In this document: piece by piece, positions 41,684 to 50,196 of the stretch
Numbering within the stretch: the first letter of the stretch is position 1
How the letters are laid out: the number at the start of each line of letters is the position of its first letter
NCBI GenBank assembly: GCA_934351835.1
Contig: CAKRJP010000002.1
Location: forward strand, 1 to 64,000
Source of the DNA: an uncultured Lachnospiraceae bacterium
Lineage (GTDB): Bacteria > Bacillota > Clostridia > Lachnospirales > Lachnospiraceae
Reading direction: 5' to 3'
DNA length: 64,000 nucleotides
The notes under the pieces: model-generated
What the model saw: only the letters and a program-made list of their open reading frames with translations
What the model was told of the DNA's origin: nothing
The model's database searches: none
Made by a program: the position numbers and the translations under genes

Positions 41684-42613
41684 TTATTTCGTATAAAACA
41701 TCTTAACGATGTGATAATCCTTTTCTCTTTTCCTGTAGATTGCGATAAATTCGCCTTCTTCGTCATATAATCTAACATAGTCAGATTCTTCCGGTGAAAG
41801 CTGCACCTTTTCTATTGTATCACTATTTTCCATGACTGCAACAGCCTTTTTCGGAAGAGGATTGCCATTTTTTGCCAGACTGTCCCAATTAGATCTGACA
41901 ACAACCGCCGGATACTTATAAAACATGGCATCGATGGTTGTCATCACTTCCTCTAACCGTCCTTCTTCTTTTAATTTCTGAAGTTCTTCTAATTTCAGAC
42001 TGTCTTTGATCTCAAAACGTCCGACTTTTGTTCGCTCCAGGGTCTCCATACATCCACCGCAGCCTAATTTTTCACCAATATCATGGCACAATGTGCGGAT
42101 ATAAGTCCCTTTCGAACAAGTCACTTCCATTTTCACCCTCGGGAGATTCATCTCTTTTATGATGATCTCATGGATCACCACCGGTCTCGCTTTCCGCTCA
42201 ATAACTTTCCCTTCTCTGGCAAGCTCGTACAGTTTCTTTCCGTTTACTTTCAGTGCGGAATACATCGGCGGAATCTGCTCATAAGCTCCCACAAAGGATT
42301 TGATCGCACACTCAACTTCTTCTACGGTAAGATTTTCTGTATCTTTTTCCGAAAGAATTTCCCCGGAAATATCCTGCGTGTCGGTTGTCTTTCCAAGAAA
42401 CAGTGTTGCTTCATAGGTCTTATCTTTATCCGTCAGAAGCTCACAGACCTTAGTTGCTTTTCCAAGACATACCGGAAGAACGCCTGTCGCATCCGGATCA
42501 AGCGTTCCTGTATGTCCTATTTTTTTCTGTCCTGCAATTCCTCTGAGTTTTGCCACCACATCATGGGATGTATATCCTTTTTCTTTATATACATTAATGA
42601 TTCCGTGTATCAT
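41684..42613 (-). CDS. truB: tRNA pseudouridine55 synthase
   Basis: Makes pseudouridine at position 55 in the T-loop of tRNAs. The 309 residues match. The catalytic motif GHTGTLDPDATGVLPVCLG (Asp in the LDPDATG element) is near residues 34-52, YTSHDVVAKLRG near 14, and KGTYIRTLCHDIGEKLGCGG near 164-183. It sits between nrnA and ribF. A GGGA ribosome site precedes ATG 42613. Confidence 0.97.
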   Translation of the reverse strand: MIHGIINVYKEKGYTSHDVVAKLRGIAGQKKIGHTGTLDPDATGVLPVCLGKATKVCELLTDKDKTYEATLFLGKTTDTQDISGEILSEKDTENLTVEEVECAIKSFVGAYEQIPPMYSALKVNGKKLYELAREGKVIERKARPVVIHEIIIKEMNLPRVKMEVTCSKGTYIRTLCHDIGEKLGCGGCMETLERTKVGRFEIKDSLKLEELQKLKEEGRLEEVMTTIDAMFYKYPAVVVRSNWDSLAKNGNPLPKKAVAVMENSDTIEKVQLSPEESDYVRLYDEEGEFIAIYRKREKDYHIVKMFYTK

Positions 42614-42639
42614 AACTTTTTCCCTATCTATCCTAAATC

Positions 42640-43587
42640 TTATACCTGTAGATTTAATTCTTTTACAATTTTTTCAAGAATCTCTTCTGCAGTACCTTTC
42701 ATTGTCACACCGGCAGCTTTCACATGTCCTCCGCCACCAAATGTCACTGCGACTTTGCTTACATCCCAGTCGTTTTTTGAACGCAGACTTATTTTAAATT
42801 CATTTTCACTCGTCTGATAGAGGAAAATTGCAACCTCTACCCCTTTTGTCACTTTTAACTGACTGACAATTGCATCCAGATCCTTCGACGTAGCACCATA
42901 AGCACCCATAGTTTCTTTGGTAATCACAGACACGATATACTTGCCATCTTCCAACAGTCTGCTGGTATCTAAAGCTTTGCCCATAATCTTATTCTGAACA
43001 AAGGTCTTCTCATAATAAGTATCTGTAATCAACTTCGGAGCATCTACTCCCTTTTCCAATAATTTCGCCGCTACCCGGAAAGTTGATGGTCCTGCACAAG
43101 AATACTGGAAGACGCCCGTATCATGAGCAATTCCCAGATACAATGCTTCCGCCACCGGAAGTGTGATCTTGTCATATTCCAGGATATTGTAGACCAGCTC
43201 TGCTGTGGAACTTGCATCCGGCATCACGTAGCTTTCCAGGGCAAAATCTGTATTGCTCACATGATGATCCACACAATAGGTTCTCTTTGCCTTGTGAAAT
43301 AATTCTGCCGAAAATCCCAGACGATTCTCGTCTCCACAGTCCAGGCAGATAAAGAGATCATATACTTTATTAAAATCTGCTGTATCTTCATGAATGATCT
43401 GAGCTGTTCCTCTGATACAGCCATACTCTGCCGGAATGCTCTCCAGATAAACATCTACGGATCTGTCCTTATAATTATCTCTGATATATCCTGCAATTGC
43501 CATACAGGAGCCCACACAGTCACCATCCGGACGTACATGTCCGCTGACTGCGATTGTTTTCGCTCCATCAAGAATCCTATTCAGCAT
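42640..43587 (-). CDS. nrnA: DHH/DHHA1 phosphoesterase NrnA (oligoribonuclease/pAp phosphatase)
   Basis: Degrades 2-5 nt RNA (nanoRNA) and pAp to mononucleotides. The 315 residues match. The DHH domain has HVRPDGDCVGS near residues 17-27, LFICLDCGDENRLG near 76-89 and the signature VDHHVSNTDF near 100-109. The DHHA1 C-terminus has GGGGHVKAAGVTM near 285-297. It overlaps rbfA by 11 bases, so the two are coupled, as is usual in Firmicutes. Confidence 0.94.
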   Translation of the reverse strand: MLNRILDGAKTIAVSGHVRPDGDCVGSCMAIAGYIRDNYKDRSVDVYLESIPAEYGCIRGTAQIIHEDTADFNKVYDLFICLDCGDENRLGFSAELFHKAKRTYCVDHHVSNTDFALESYVMPDASSTAELVYNILEYDKITLPVAEALYLGIAHDTGVFQYSCAGPSTFRVAAKLLEKGVDAPKLITDTYYEKTFVQNKIMGKALDTSRLLEDGKYIVSVITKETMGAYGATSKDLDAIVSQLKVTKGVEVAIFLYQTSENEFKISLRSKNDWDVSKVAVTFGGGGHVKAAGVTMKGTAEEILEKIVKELNLQV

Positions 43588-43969
43588 CTACTTCACCCTC
43601 TGATTCTTCATCTTTTAGGTCTTTGGTAACTTCTTCAATCTTCTTTGACATATTTACACCATATTCAATTGACTGATCCAGCACAAATGTAAGTTCCGGT
43701 GTATTTCGCATATTCAGAGTTCTTGCCAGCTCTCTGCGGATATATCCGGATGCACTCTTTAAACCTGCCAGCGTATCTTCCTGGGCTTTTTCATCACCCA
43801 GTACGCTGATATAAACTTTACATGTCTTTAAATCCGGGGCCACTTCTGCTGCAACCACAGAAGTCCATGGGGCGATCCTTGGATCTTTGATCCCCCCACG
43901 GATAATGTTAGACAGTTCATGCTGTACTTCTGTATTGACTCTAGTATTTTTAATACTTCTTTTTCTCAT
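43577..43969 (-). CDS. rbfA: Ribosome-binding factor A
   Basis: A KH-fold factor needed for late maturation of the 30S subunit and cold adaptation. The 130 residues begin with the expected RINTEVQHELSNIIR-type sequence (TRVNTEVQHELSNIIRGGIKD near residues 9-28) and contain VYISVLGDEKAQEDTLAGLKSASGYIRRELA (in parts) near 52-82 and PELTFVLDQSIEYG near 88-101. An acidic tail is present. It lies between infB and nrnA. Confidence 0.96.
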   Translation of the reverse strand: MRKRSIKNTRVNTEVQHELSNIIRGGIKDPRIAPWTSVVAAEVAPDLKTCKVYISVLGDEKAQEDTLAGLKSASGYIRRELARTLNMRNTPELTFVLDQSIEYGVNMSKKIEEVTKDLKDEESEGEVDAE

Positions 43970-43992
43970 ATTTATACCGCTTTCTTTTACTA

Positions 43993-46869
43993 CTATCTTG
44001 GAATTTCAACCATCTTGAATGCTTCTACGATATCTCCTTCTTTTACATCATTGAAGTTTTCAAATACGAAACCACATTCATAGCCGGCTTTTACTTCCTT
44101 AACATCATCTTTAAATCTCTTCAGAGATGCCAGTGCTCCCTCGAATACGATAATTCCATCACGAGTGATACGGACAGAGCAGTCTCTCTCGAACAGGCCA
44201 TCTAACACATAAGAACCTGCAATTGTTCCTACACCTGAAGCCTTGAAGAGCTGACGTACTTCTGCATGGCCAAGTACTTTTTCCTCAAATACAGGATCAA
44301 GCATTCCCTTCATAGCTGCCTCTACATCTTCGATGGCATTGTAGATGACACGGTACAGACGGATGTCAACACCCTCTCTGTCTGCTGTCTCTTTTGCGAC
44401 CGCATCCGGTCTTACGTTAAATCCGATGATGATCGCATTAGATGCAGATGCCAGCGAAACGTCGGACTCATTGACAGCACCGACACCTCCGTGGATCACT
44501 TTTACTACAACTTCATCATTTGACAATTTTACAAGGCTCTGTTTTACTGCTTCTACAGATCCCTGAACATCGGCTTTTACAACCAGGTTCAGTTCTTTTA
44601 AGTTACCTTCCTGAATCTGAGTGAACAGATCATCCAGAGAAAGTTTACTCTTAGTATCTTCCAGTAATTTCACTTTATTCTGTGCAATAAATGTCTCGGC
44701 AAAACTTCTTGCCTCTTTTTCATTTGCACATCCAACGAATACTTCACCAGCGTTCGGTACTCCGTCTAATCCAAGGATCTCTACCGGTGTAGATGGACCT
44801 GCCTCTTTCACACGGCGTCCCTTATCATCCATCATAGCTCTTACTTTACCATGTGCTGAACCTGCCGCAATAGAATCTCCGATGCGAAGGGTTCCTTTCT
44901 GTACTAATACAGTTGCAACCGGACCTCTTCCTTTATCAAGCTGAGCCTCTAATACAAGACCTCTTGCACGGCGGTTCGGATTTGCTTTTAATTCCATAAC
45001 TTCCGCAGTTAATAATACCATCTCCAGAAGGTCTTCTAATCCTTCTCCGGTCTTTGCTGATACCGGTACAAAGATTGTGCTTCCACCCCAGTCTTCCGGA
45101 ATCAGTTCGTACTCTGTCATCTCCTGTTTTACACGTTCGATGTTTGCACTTGGCTTATCAATCTTATTAACAGCAACAATGATTTCTACTCCTGCTGCTT
45201 TTGCATGGTTAATAGCCTCTACCGTCTGTGGCATAACTCCGTCATCGGCAGCTACTACTAAGATTGCGATATCTGTTGAACTTGCTCCACGCATACGCAT
45301 TGCTGTAAACGCCTCATGTCCCGGTGTATCCAGGAAGGTGATTGTCTCTCCGTTTACATTCACTACAGAAGCTCCGATATGCTGTGTGATACCACCGGCT
45401 TCGCCTCCGATAACATCTGTGTGACGGATCGCATCCAGAAGGGATGTCTTACCGTGGTCAACGTGACCCATAACGCAGACAACCGGTGGACGTTTCTTCA
45501 TTTTCTTTTCGTCCTCTTCGTCCTCTTTCAGAAGTTCTTCGATTACATCGACAACTTCTTCTTTTTCACAGAGAACATCAAATTCCATTGCGATTTCTTC
45601 GGCTGTATCGTAATCGATCTCCTGATTTACTGTTGCAATCTTACCCTGCATGAAGAGTTTCTTGATGATAACAGAAGGAACGATTTTCATCTTATCTGCA
45701 AGTTCTTTAATCGTAAGTACTTCCGGAATTACAATTGATTTAATTTCTTCTTCCACCTTTTGTTCTTTCTGCTGTGGTTTCTGAAGCTGTGGTTTATCGT
45801 TCTTCTTCTTTCCTTTTAACATCTTTTCATCGTCTTCATCACGGCGATAATCTTTCTTCTTATGCGCATCGTTTCCTTTACGCTTGTTGCTCTGTGGTTT
45901 CTGTCCCTCTACTGCCGGTGCAGGAATGCTGCCGTTTCTGCGGTCATTTCTGTCATTTCTGCGGTCTCCACGGTCATTTCTACGATCACTTCTGTCTCCA
46001 CGGTCATTTCTACGATCATTTCTGTCATTTCCGCGGTCGTTTCTGTCGTTATTTCTGTCATTTCTGCGGTCGTTTCTGAATCCGCCCTGACGCTCTCCGT
46101 CATTTCTGTCCTGACGTGGTCCACGTGAACCGAATCCTCTGTCATTCCGGTCGTTATTTCTGCGATCATTTCTATCTCCGCGGTCATTTCTACGATCATT
46201 TCTGTCGTTATTTCTGTCATTTCCGCGGTCATTTCTGTCATTTCTGCGGTCGTTTCTGAATCCGCCCTGACGCTCTCCGTCATTTCTATCCTGACGTCCT
46301 GTATTCTGTGGACGTTCCTCTGATTTTCTCTCTACTTTTTCTGCCACTGGTTTCTCTACCTGCTTCTTTTCTACTGGTTTTTCTACTACTGGTTTCTCCA
46401 CTGTCTTCTTCTCTGGCACGCTTGGTGCAGCTGACTCTTTAACATCTTTTACGACTGGTTTCTTAACAGTCTCTTCTGCCTCAGGCTGTACCGGACGTGC
46501 TGCATTTCTTGACGGGCGTCCGTTGTTTACCTGCATCGGTTTCCCCTGGCGAACTGCCGGACGTCCGTTTCCAGACTGTCCCTGACGTGCACCGCCTGCT
46601 CTTCTGCCTGCTTTACCGTTCTGTGTGTTCTGTGGACGGAACACATGCACGATGTTCTTTTTCTTTGGTGCTTCTGCCGCAGCCTCTGTCGAAGCTTCCT
46701 CTACCGGTTTTGCACTCTTTGGCATAGAACTTCTGACCATACCTGCAGTTGTATCTTCCAATGTACTCATATGTTTCACTTCTATATTTTTATCACCTAA
46801 GAACTTGATAATATCTTTACTCTCAACCCCAAGTTCTTTGGCGAGCTCATAAACTTTGATTTTTGACAT
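43993..46869 (-). CDS. infB: Translation initiation factor IF-2
   Basis: The GTPase that places fMet-tRNA on the 30S subunit. At 958 residues it is longer than B. subtilis IF-2 (716) because of a large N-terminal extension. An IF2_N domain (1 to about 50) is followed by a Pro/Glu/Lys-rich linker (about 50-190), an Arg/Asn/Asp repeat region (about 190-315), a second IF2_N domain (about 375-430), the G domain (GHVDHGKTSLL near 464, DTPGHEAF, NKID) and the C-terminal domains. The start is ATG 46869 with AGGAGG 9 bases upstream; the TTG one codon earlier is not needed. The repeats include a 180-base in-frame internal duplication. Confidence 0.97.
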   Translation of the reverse strand: MSKIKVYELAKELGVESKDIIKFLGDKNIEVKHMSTLEDTTAGMVRSSMPKSAKPVEEASTEAAAEAPKKKNIVHVFRPQNTQNGKAGRRAGGARQGQSGNGRPAVRQGKPMQVNNGRPSRNAARPVQPEAEETVKKPVVKDVKESAAPSVPEKKTVEKPVVEKPVEKKQVEKPVAEKVERKSEERPQNTGRQDRNDGERQGGFRNDRRNDRNDRGNDRNNDRNDRRNDRGDRNDRRNNDRNDRGFGSRGPRQDRNDGERQGGFRNDRRNDRNNDRNDRGNDRNDRRNDRGDRSDRRNDRGDRRNDRNDRRNGSIPAPAVEGQKPQSNKRKGNDAHKKKDYRRDEDDEKMLKGKKKNDKPQLQKPQQKEQKVEEEIKSIVIPEVLTIKELADKMKIVPSVIIKKLFMQGKIATVNQEIDYDTAEEIAMEFDVLCEKEEVVDVIEELLKEDEEDEKKMKKRPPVVCVMGHVDHGKTSLLDAIRHTDVIGGEAGGITQHIGASVVNVNGETITFLDTPGHEAFTAMRMRGASSTDIAILVVAADDGVMPQTVEAINHAKAAGVEIIVAVNKIDKPSANIERVKQEMTEYELIPEDWGGSTIFVPVSAKTGEGLEDLLEMVLLTAEVMELKANPNRRARGLVLEAQLDKGRGPVATVLVQKGTLRIGDSIAAGSAHGKVRAMMDDKGRRVKEAGPSTPVEILGLDGVPNAGEVFVGCANEKEARSFAETFIAQNKVKLLEDTKSKLSLDDLFTQIQEGNLKELNLVVKADVQGSVEAVKQSLVKLSNDEVVVKVIHGGVGAVNESDVSLASASNAIIIGFNVRPDAVAKETADREGVDIRLYRVIYNAIEDVEAAMKGMLDPVFEEKVLGHAEVRQLFKASGVGTIAGSYVLDGLFERDCSVRITRDGIIVFEGALASLKRFKDDVKEVKAGYECGFVFENFNDVKEGDIVEAFKMVEIPR
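45930..46300 (-). repeat. Arg/Asn/Asp tandem repeats in infB with a 180-base internal duplication
   Basis: Degenerate repeats encode RNDR, NNDR and GDR units over about 120 codons. Within them a longer block encoding DRNDGERQGGFRNDRRNDRN occurs twice, at offsets 46050-46115 and 46230-46295, exactly 180 bases (60 codons) apart and differing by few bases. The multiple of three keeps the frame open. Confidence 0.85.
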
Positions 46870-46901
46870 CAATCACTACCTCCTCTATGCAATCTCGTCG
46901 T

Positions 46902-47210
46902 CTATTCATTCTCTATATGCTTCTTGATTCCTTTCGCAAATCCTTCGTCTGTAATTGCAAGAGATGCCCGGAATTCTTTTCCCATTGCATGCCCCAAGGT
47001 ATCTTTATCACTGTAAAAATAGATTGGCACTTCGTAAAATTCACACATATTTCTGAATTTCTTCTTTGTATTATCAGATGCATCACCGGCAACGATTACC
47101 AGATAAGCTCCTCCGGTCTTTACTTCTTTCTCCGTGCAAAACTCTCCGCTTGCTGTCTTTCCGGCCTTGGTTGCCATACTGATAAGTGATAACGTTTTAT
47201 TCTGACTCAA
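46902..47210 (-). CDS. ylxQ: L7Ae/L30e/Gadd45-type ribosomal protein (YlxQ)
   Basis: A 102-residue RNA-binding protein of the L7Ae family, which recognises kink-turn RNA. Visible are SLISMATKAGKTASGEFCTEKEV (in parts, residues 8-30), YLVIVAGDASDNTKKKF near 36-52 and YSDKDTLGHAMGKEFRASLAITDEGFAKGI near 66-95. The Firmicute member YlxQ/YbxF-type function is not well defined. Its position between ylxR and infB is conserved. It overlaps the ylxR end by 14 bases. Confidence 0.9.
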   Translation of the reverse strand: MSQNKTLSLISMATKAGKTASGEFCTEKEVKTGGAYLVIVAGDASDNTKKKFRNMCEFYEVPIYFYSDKDTLGHAMGKEFRASLAITDEGFAKGIKKHIENE

Positions 47211-47475
47211 GCAGTTCCATCTCCTTTTTTAATGCTTCGTATACTGACTCCGGAATTGTCTGACCAAAAGACCGCTCCAGTCCGTGACTCTTAATCGCCG
47301 ACTGTAAACATTCTTTCGTCGGACAGATGTAAGCACCTCTTCCGTTCTTCTTACCGGTAGCATCCAGTGCAAAGTTTCCTTCAGCATCACGGATTACACG
47401 AATCATTTCTTTTTTGCTTTTCATTTCCTGACATCCTACACATTTGCGCATAGGAATTTTTTTTGCCGCGCTCAA
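47197..47475 (-). CDS. ylxR: YlxR family RNA-binding protein (RnpM)
   Basis: A 92-residue DUF448 protein. The family signature PMRKCVGCQEMKSKKEMIRVIR lies at residues 7-28 (two Cys in CVGC), followed by GRGAYICPTKECLQSAIK near 45-62. The B. subtilis homologue has recently been described as an RNase P modulator (RnpM). The gene lies 14 bases after nusA and overlaps ylxQ, as in the canonical operon. Confidence 0.93.
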   Translation of the reverse strand: MSAAKKIPMRKCVGCQEMKSKKEMIRVIRDAEGNFALDATGKKNGRGAYICPTKECLQSAIKSHGLERSFGQTIPESVYEALKKEMELLESE

Positions 47476-47489
47476 ATCATCACCAATCC

Positions 47490-48665
47490 TTATGATTCAA
47501 TCTCTTCAAATGTAACTTCATCGTCTACATGTGTGTATTCTTCTGTCTCGAACTCTTCTGTCGGCTCTTCATATTCTTCTTCGAAGACGCCTTCACTGTA
47601 ATCCATATAGTTTTCCGGGAGTTCTCCGGAAGCGATTGCCTGAGACTCACTCTTGATATCAATCTTATATCCTGTCAGTCTTGCTGCCAGTCTTGCATTC
47701 TGTCCTTCTTTACCGATGGCAAGGGATAACTGGTAATCCGGTACGATAACGCTTGCTTTCTTTTCGTCCGGATCAGCCATTACAGAAATAACTTTTGCAG
47801 GACTTAAAGCATTTTCAATCAGGATTGCCGGGTTATCACTCCAGTTAATAATGTCGATTTTCTCGCCACGGAGTTCGTTTACGATTGCATTCACTCTGGC
47901 TCCGTTCATACCAACGCATGCTCCAACAGGATCTACATCCGGATCGTTAGACCATACGGCAATCTTACTTCTGCTTCCTGCTTCTCTGGCAATGCTCTTG
48001 ATTTCAACGATACCTTCTTTTACTTCTGTAACCTCTGCCTCAAACAGACGCTTTACCAGTTCCGGATGGGTACGGGATACTAAGATCTTTGGTCCCTTTG
48101 TTGTATTCTTTACTTCTACCACATACAGTTTGATACGGTCTGTAGGTTTGAACACTTCGCCTTTTACCTGCTCATTCTCTGTCAGCATCGCATCAGCTTT
48201 ACCAAGATTTACACTTACATTTTTTCCAACATAACGCTGTACCACACCTGTTACAATATCTTTTTCTTTCTCAAAATACTGATCATATACAACCTTACGC
48301 TCTTCCTCGCGGATTTTCTGTAAAATCAGATTCTTGGCATTCTGCGTTGCGATACGTCCAAATGATTTAGATTCAATTGGAATCTGCACGATATCTCCAA
48401 GATCATATTTGCTGTCAATCTTCTTAGCTTCTTCTAAACTGATCTCCTCTACTTTATCTTCTACTTCTTCTACAACAGTTTTCTCTGCAAACAACTGATA
48501 ATCGCAGTTTTCACGATCCATGATCAGTTTAATGTTATCAGCTTTACCGAAATGATTCTTACATGCATTTAAAAGAGAATTTTCAATTGCATCTAATAAA
48601 GTCTCTTTGCTGATATCTTTTTCTTTCTCCAGTATATTTAACGCTTCTAATAATTCTGTGTTCAT
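47490..48665 (-). CDS. nusA: Transcription termination/antitermination factor NusA
   Basis: An RNA polymerase-binding factor that affects pausing, termination and antitermination. The 391 residues match Firmicute NusA (about 370-390). Domains in order are the N-terminal RNAP-binding domain (1 to about 130), S1 (about 135-200; KDIVTGVVQRYVGKNVSVNLG) and two KH domains (about 205-345; DPVGACVGMNGARVNAIVNELRGEKIDII and IGKEGQNARLAARLTG). An acidic tail (about 350-391) is rich in Glu. GGAGG lies 8 bases before ATG 48665; the frame to 48728 is rejected because it overlaps rimP. Confidence 0.97.
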   Translation of the reverse strand: MNTELLEALNILEKEKDISKETLLDAIENSLLNACKNHFGKADNIKLIMDRENCDYQLFAEKTVVEEVEDKVEEISLEEAKKIDSKYDLGDIVQIPIESKSFGRIATQNAKNLILQKIREEERKVVYDQYFEKEKDIVTGVVQRYVGKNVSVNLGKADAMLTENEQVKGEVFKPTDRIKLYVVEVKNTTKGPKILVSRTHPELVKRLFEAEVTEVKEGIVEIKSIAREAGSRSKIAVWSNDPDVDPVGACVGMNGARVNAIVNELRGEKIDIINWSDNPAILIENALSPAKVISVMADPDEKKASVIVPDYQLSLAIGKEGQNARLAARLTGYKIDIKSESQAIASGELPENYMDYSEGVFEEEYEEPTEEFETEEYTHVDDEVTFEEIES

Positions 48666-48681
48666 GATTCTTCCCTCCTGA

Positions 48682-49149
48682 TTAGAAATCAAATGCAAGG
48701 CGGATAAGCGCGATCTCGCTCTTGTCAAATGTTTTTATAGTTCCATCTTCCTCTTCGATTGTAACCGTCTTCTCGTCATACTCTTTCAAAACACCGGTAA
48801 ACTCTTTTTTCTTCTCGATCATGCGGTAAGTTCTGATCTCGATCAGTTTGCCAAGACTTCTCTTATAATCTTTCTCCTTTTTCAAAGGTCTTCCAAGCCC
48901 CGGTGAGCTCACTTCCAGAATATAAGCATCATCAATATAGTCCTCTTCATCCAGAATATCAGACAATCTCCGGCTTACCACCTCGCAGTCATTCACTGTA
49001 ATTCCTCCCGGCTTATCAATGTAAGCACGCAGATACCAATTACTTCCTTCTTTTACATATTCTACATCCACTAATTCAAATCCATTTTCTTCCACAATCG
49101 GAAACAAGAGTTCTTCTGTCTTCTGTTCATAGATTTCTCTTTTTGACAA
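48682..49149 (-). CDS. rimP: Ribosome maturation factor RimP (TTG start)
   Basis: Binds 30S precursors and aids their maturation. The 155 residues are typical. The N-terminal domain contains ENGFELVDVEYVKEGSNWYLRAYIDKPGG near residues 20-48 and the C-terminal SH3-like domain LEVSSPGLGRPLKKEKDY near 82-99. The start is a TTG at 49149: AAGGAGG lies 9 bases upstream, and the protein then begins MSKREIYEQKTEELL like its relatives. The longer ATG frame to 49200 reads through that ribosome site and through a strong leader hairpin, so it is rejected. It is the first gene of the nusA-infB operon. Confidence 0.93.
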   Translation of the reverse strand: MSKREIYEQKTEELLFPIVEENGFELVDVEYVKEGSNWYLRAYIDKPGGITVNDCEVVSRRLSDILDEEDYIDDAYILEVSSPGLGRPLKKEKDYKRSLGKLIEIRTYRMIEKKKEFTGVLKEYDEKTVTIEEEDGTIKTFDKSEIALIRLAFDF

Positions 49150-49179
49150 TGTATCCTTCCTCCTTACCCATGACATAAA

Positions 49180-49205
49180 GAAGAGTGAACTTTCGTCCAC
49201 TCTTC
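49180..49205 (-). promoter_or_regulatory. 11-bp GAAA-capped hairpin in the rimP-nusA operon leader
   Basis: On minus GAAGAGTGGAC and GTTCACTCTTC pair over 11 bp (one G-U) around a GAAA tetraloop, starting about 20 bases after the predicted transcript start and followed by CTTTATG. It is too U-poor to be a confident terminator. Confidence 0.6.
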
Positions 49206-49231
49206 CGCAAATTTCTATGTAACTGTTATAT

Positions 49232-49260
49232 AGTATAGCACCTTAATTTTCTGAAATCAA
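49232..49260 (-). promoter_or_regulatory. Sigma-A promoter of the rimP-nusA-ylxRQ-infB-rbfA-nrnA-truB-ribF operon
   Basis: TTGATT (49255-49260), a 17-base spacer and TATACT (49232-49237) with an extended TGC, on minus. Predicted start near 49225. Confidence 0.55.
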
Positions 49261-49287
49261 GGGGTTTCCAACAAAAAGTTCCTATAT

Positions 49288-50166
49288 TTACTTATTAAAT
49301 GGTGATTTTCCTCGTTTAAAGTTCATAATCATTTCGTTCGTCAGACTGCAATCTTCTTCTTCCACCGGAATCTCTTCTCTCTCGAACCACTCTGCAAGTG
49401 CAAGTTCATCTTTATCCAGAGTTACATCTTCCTCACCATCCAGTTCACAGTAAAATCCTGCAAGCAAAGTATCCGTAAATGACCAAGGCTGGCATTTGTA
49501 GTAGGTAATATTTTTCACCCTTAATCCAACTTCCTCCATAACTTCTCGCTGTACTGTTTCTTCCAGAGTCTCCCCGATTTCTGTAAATCCTGCCAGAAGT
49601 GCATATTTTTTAAATGCCCGTCCTGCATATTTTGATAATAAGATTCTGTTGCCATGAGTAACCGCAATGATTACCGCCGGACAAATCTTTGGGAATTCCA
49701 TCAATCCACACTCCGGACATTTCATCATACGTTCTTTTTCATCCGGCACCATCAAATGTCCGCATCTTCCGCAGAAACGTCTGTTGTCATACCACTGATA
49801 CAACTGCCATCCTGTCACTCCGGCGAAACTTAAGTATTTGGGTTCCCTGTTCCGAAGCTTTGAAATATCTGCCCATTCATACCCGCCGGAAAGTTTATCT
49901 GTCCCTTCGTCCAATTTTTCTTTTTGCGTGTACAGATAAAAATGTACGCCATCGATTTCAAACAGATAGACATAGTGTTGATATAAGGTATCTGCGTCTA
50001 TCCCGTCCAGAGTCTCCATCTCTTTGAATGTCGGATAACTCACTTCTTCATCCTGCAGTCTGAGTAAAATTTTTCTTCCATCATAACACAGCATAATGTC
50101 GTTCTTTTGGGGTGCCACCGGACGATATTCATTATGAAACTGATGTGGTGTAATATCTTGTATCAC
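49288..50166 (-). CDS. nudC: NAD(+) diphosphatase / decapping Nudix hydrolase NudC
   Basis: Cleaves NAD(H) into NMN(H) and AMP and can remove NAD caps from RNA. The 292 residues have an N-terminal domain (1 to about 125), a four-Cys zinc ribbon (CGRCGH...CPECG near 134-155) and the Nudix domain with GFTEIGETLEETVQREVMEEVGL read in two parts near 195-217. The NudC-specific QPWSFTDTLLAGF is near residue 229 (canonical SQPWPFPxS). The start is GTG 50166 with GGAGG 10 bases upstream. It follows the topoisomerase genes by about 30 bases. Confidence 0.92.
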   Translation of the reverse strand: MIQDITPHQFHNEYRPVAPQKNDIMLCYDGRKILLRLQDEEVSYPTFKEMETLDGIDADTLYQHYVYLFEIDGVHFYLYTQKEKLDEGTDKLSGGYEWADISKLRNREPKYLSFAGVTGWQLYQWYDNRRFCGRCGHLMVPDEKERMMKCPECGLMEFPKICPAVIIAVTHGNRILLSKYAGRAFKKYALLAGFTEIGETLEETVQREVMEEVGLRVKNITYYKCQPWSFTDTLLAGFYCELDGEEDVTLDKDELALAEWFEREEIPVEEEDCSLTNEMIMNFKRGKSPFNK

Positions 50167-50196
50167 TTAAGAAACGCCTCCATTCTCTTATTGCTT

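Noticed and set aside
42083..42817. A 244-codon open frame on plus across truB and nrnA.
   Set aside because: It lies antisense to two well-supported genes, is rich in Phe/Ser/Cys as antisense frames often are, and has no ribosome site or homology I recognise.
45909..46283. A 124-codon open frame on minus, in another frame of infB, encoding Glu/Met/Thr repeats.
   Set aside because: It exists only because the infB repeat DNA lacks stops in that frame; there is no ribosome site and its amino-acid pattern is a frame-shifted copy of the RNDR repeats.
45930..46300. Regular short repeats that could be taken for a CRISPR array.
   Set aside because: Repeats are in-frame codons inside infB, have no unique spacers and no cas genes nearby.
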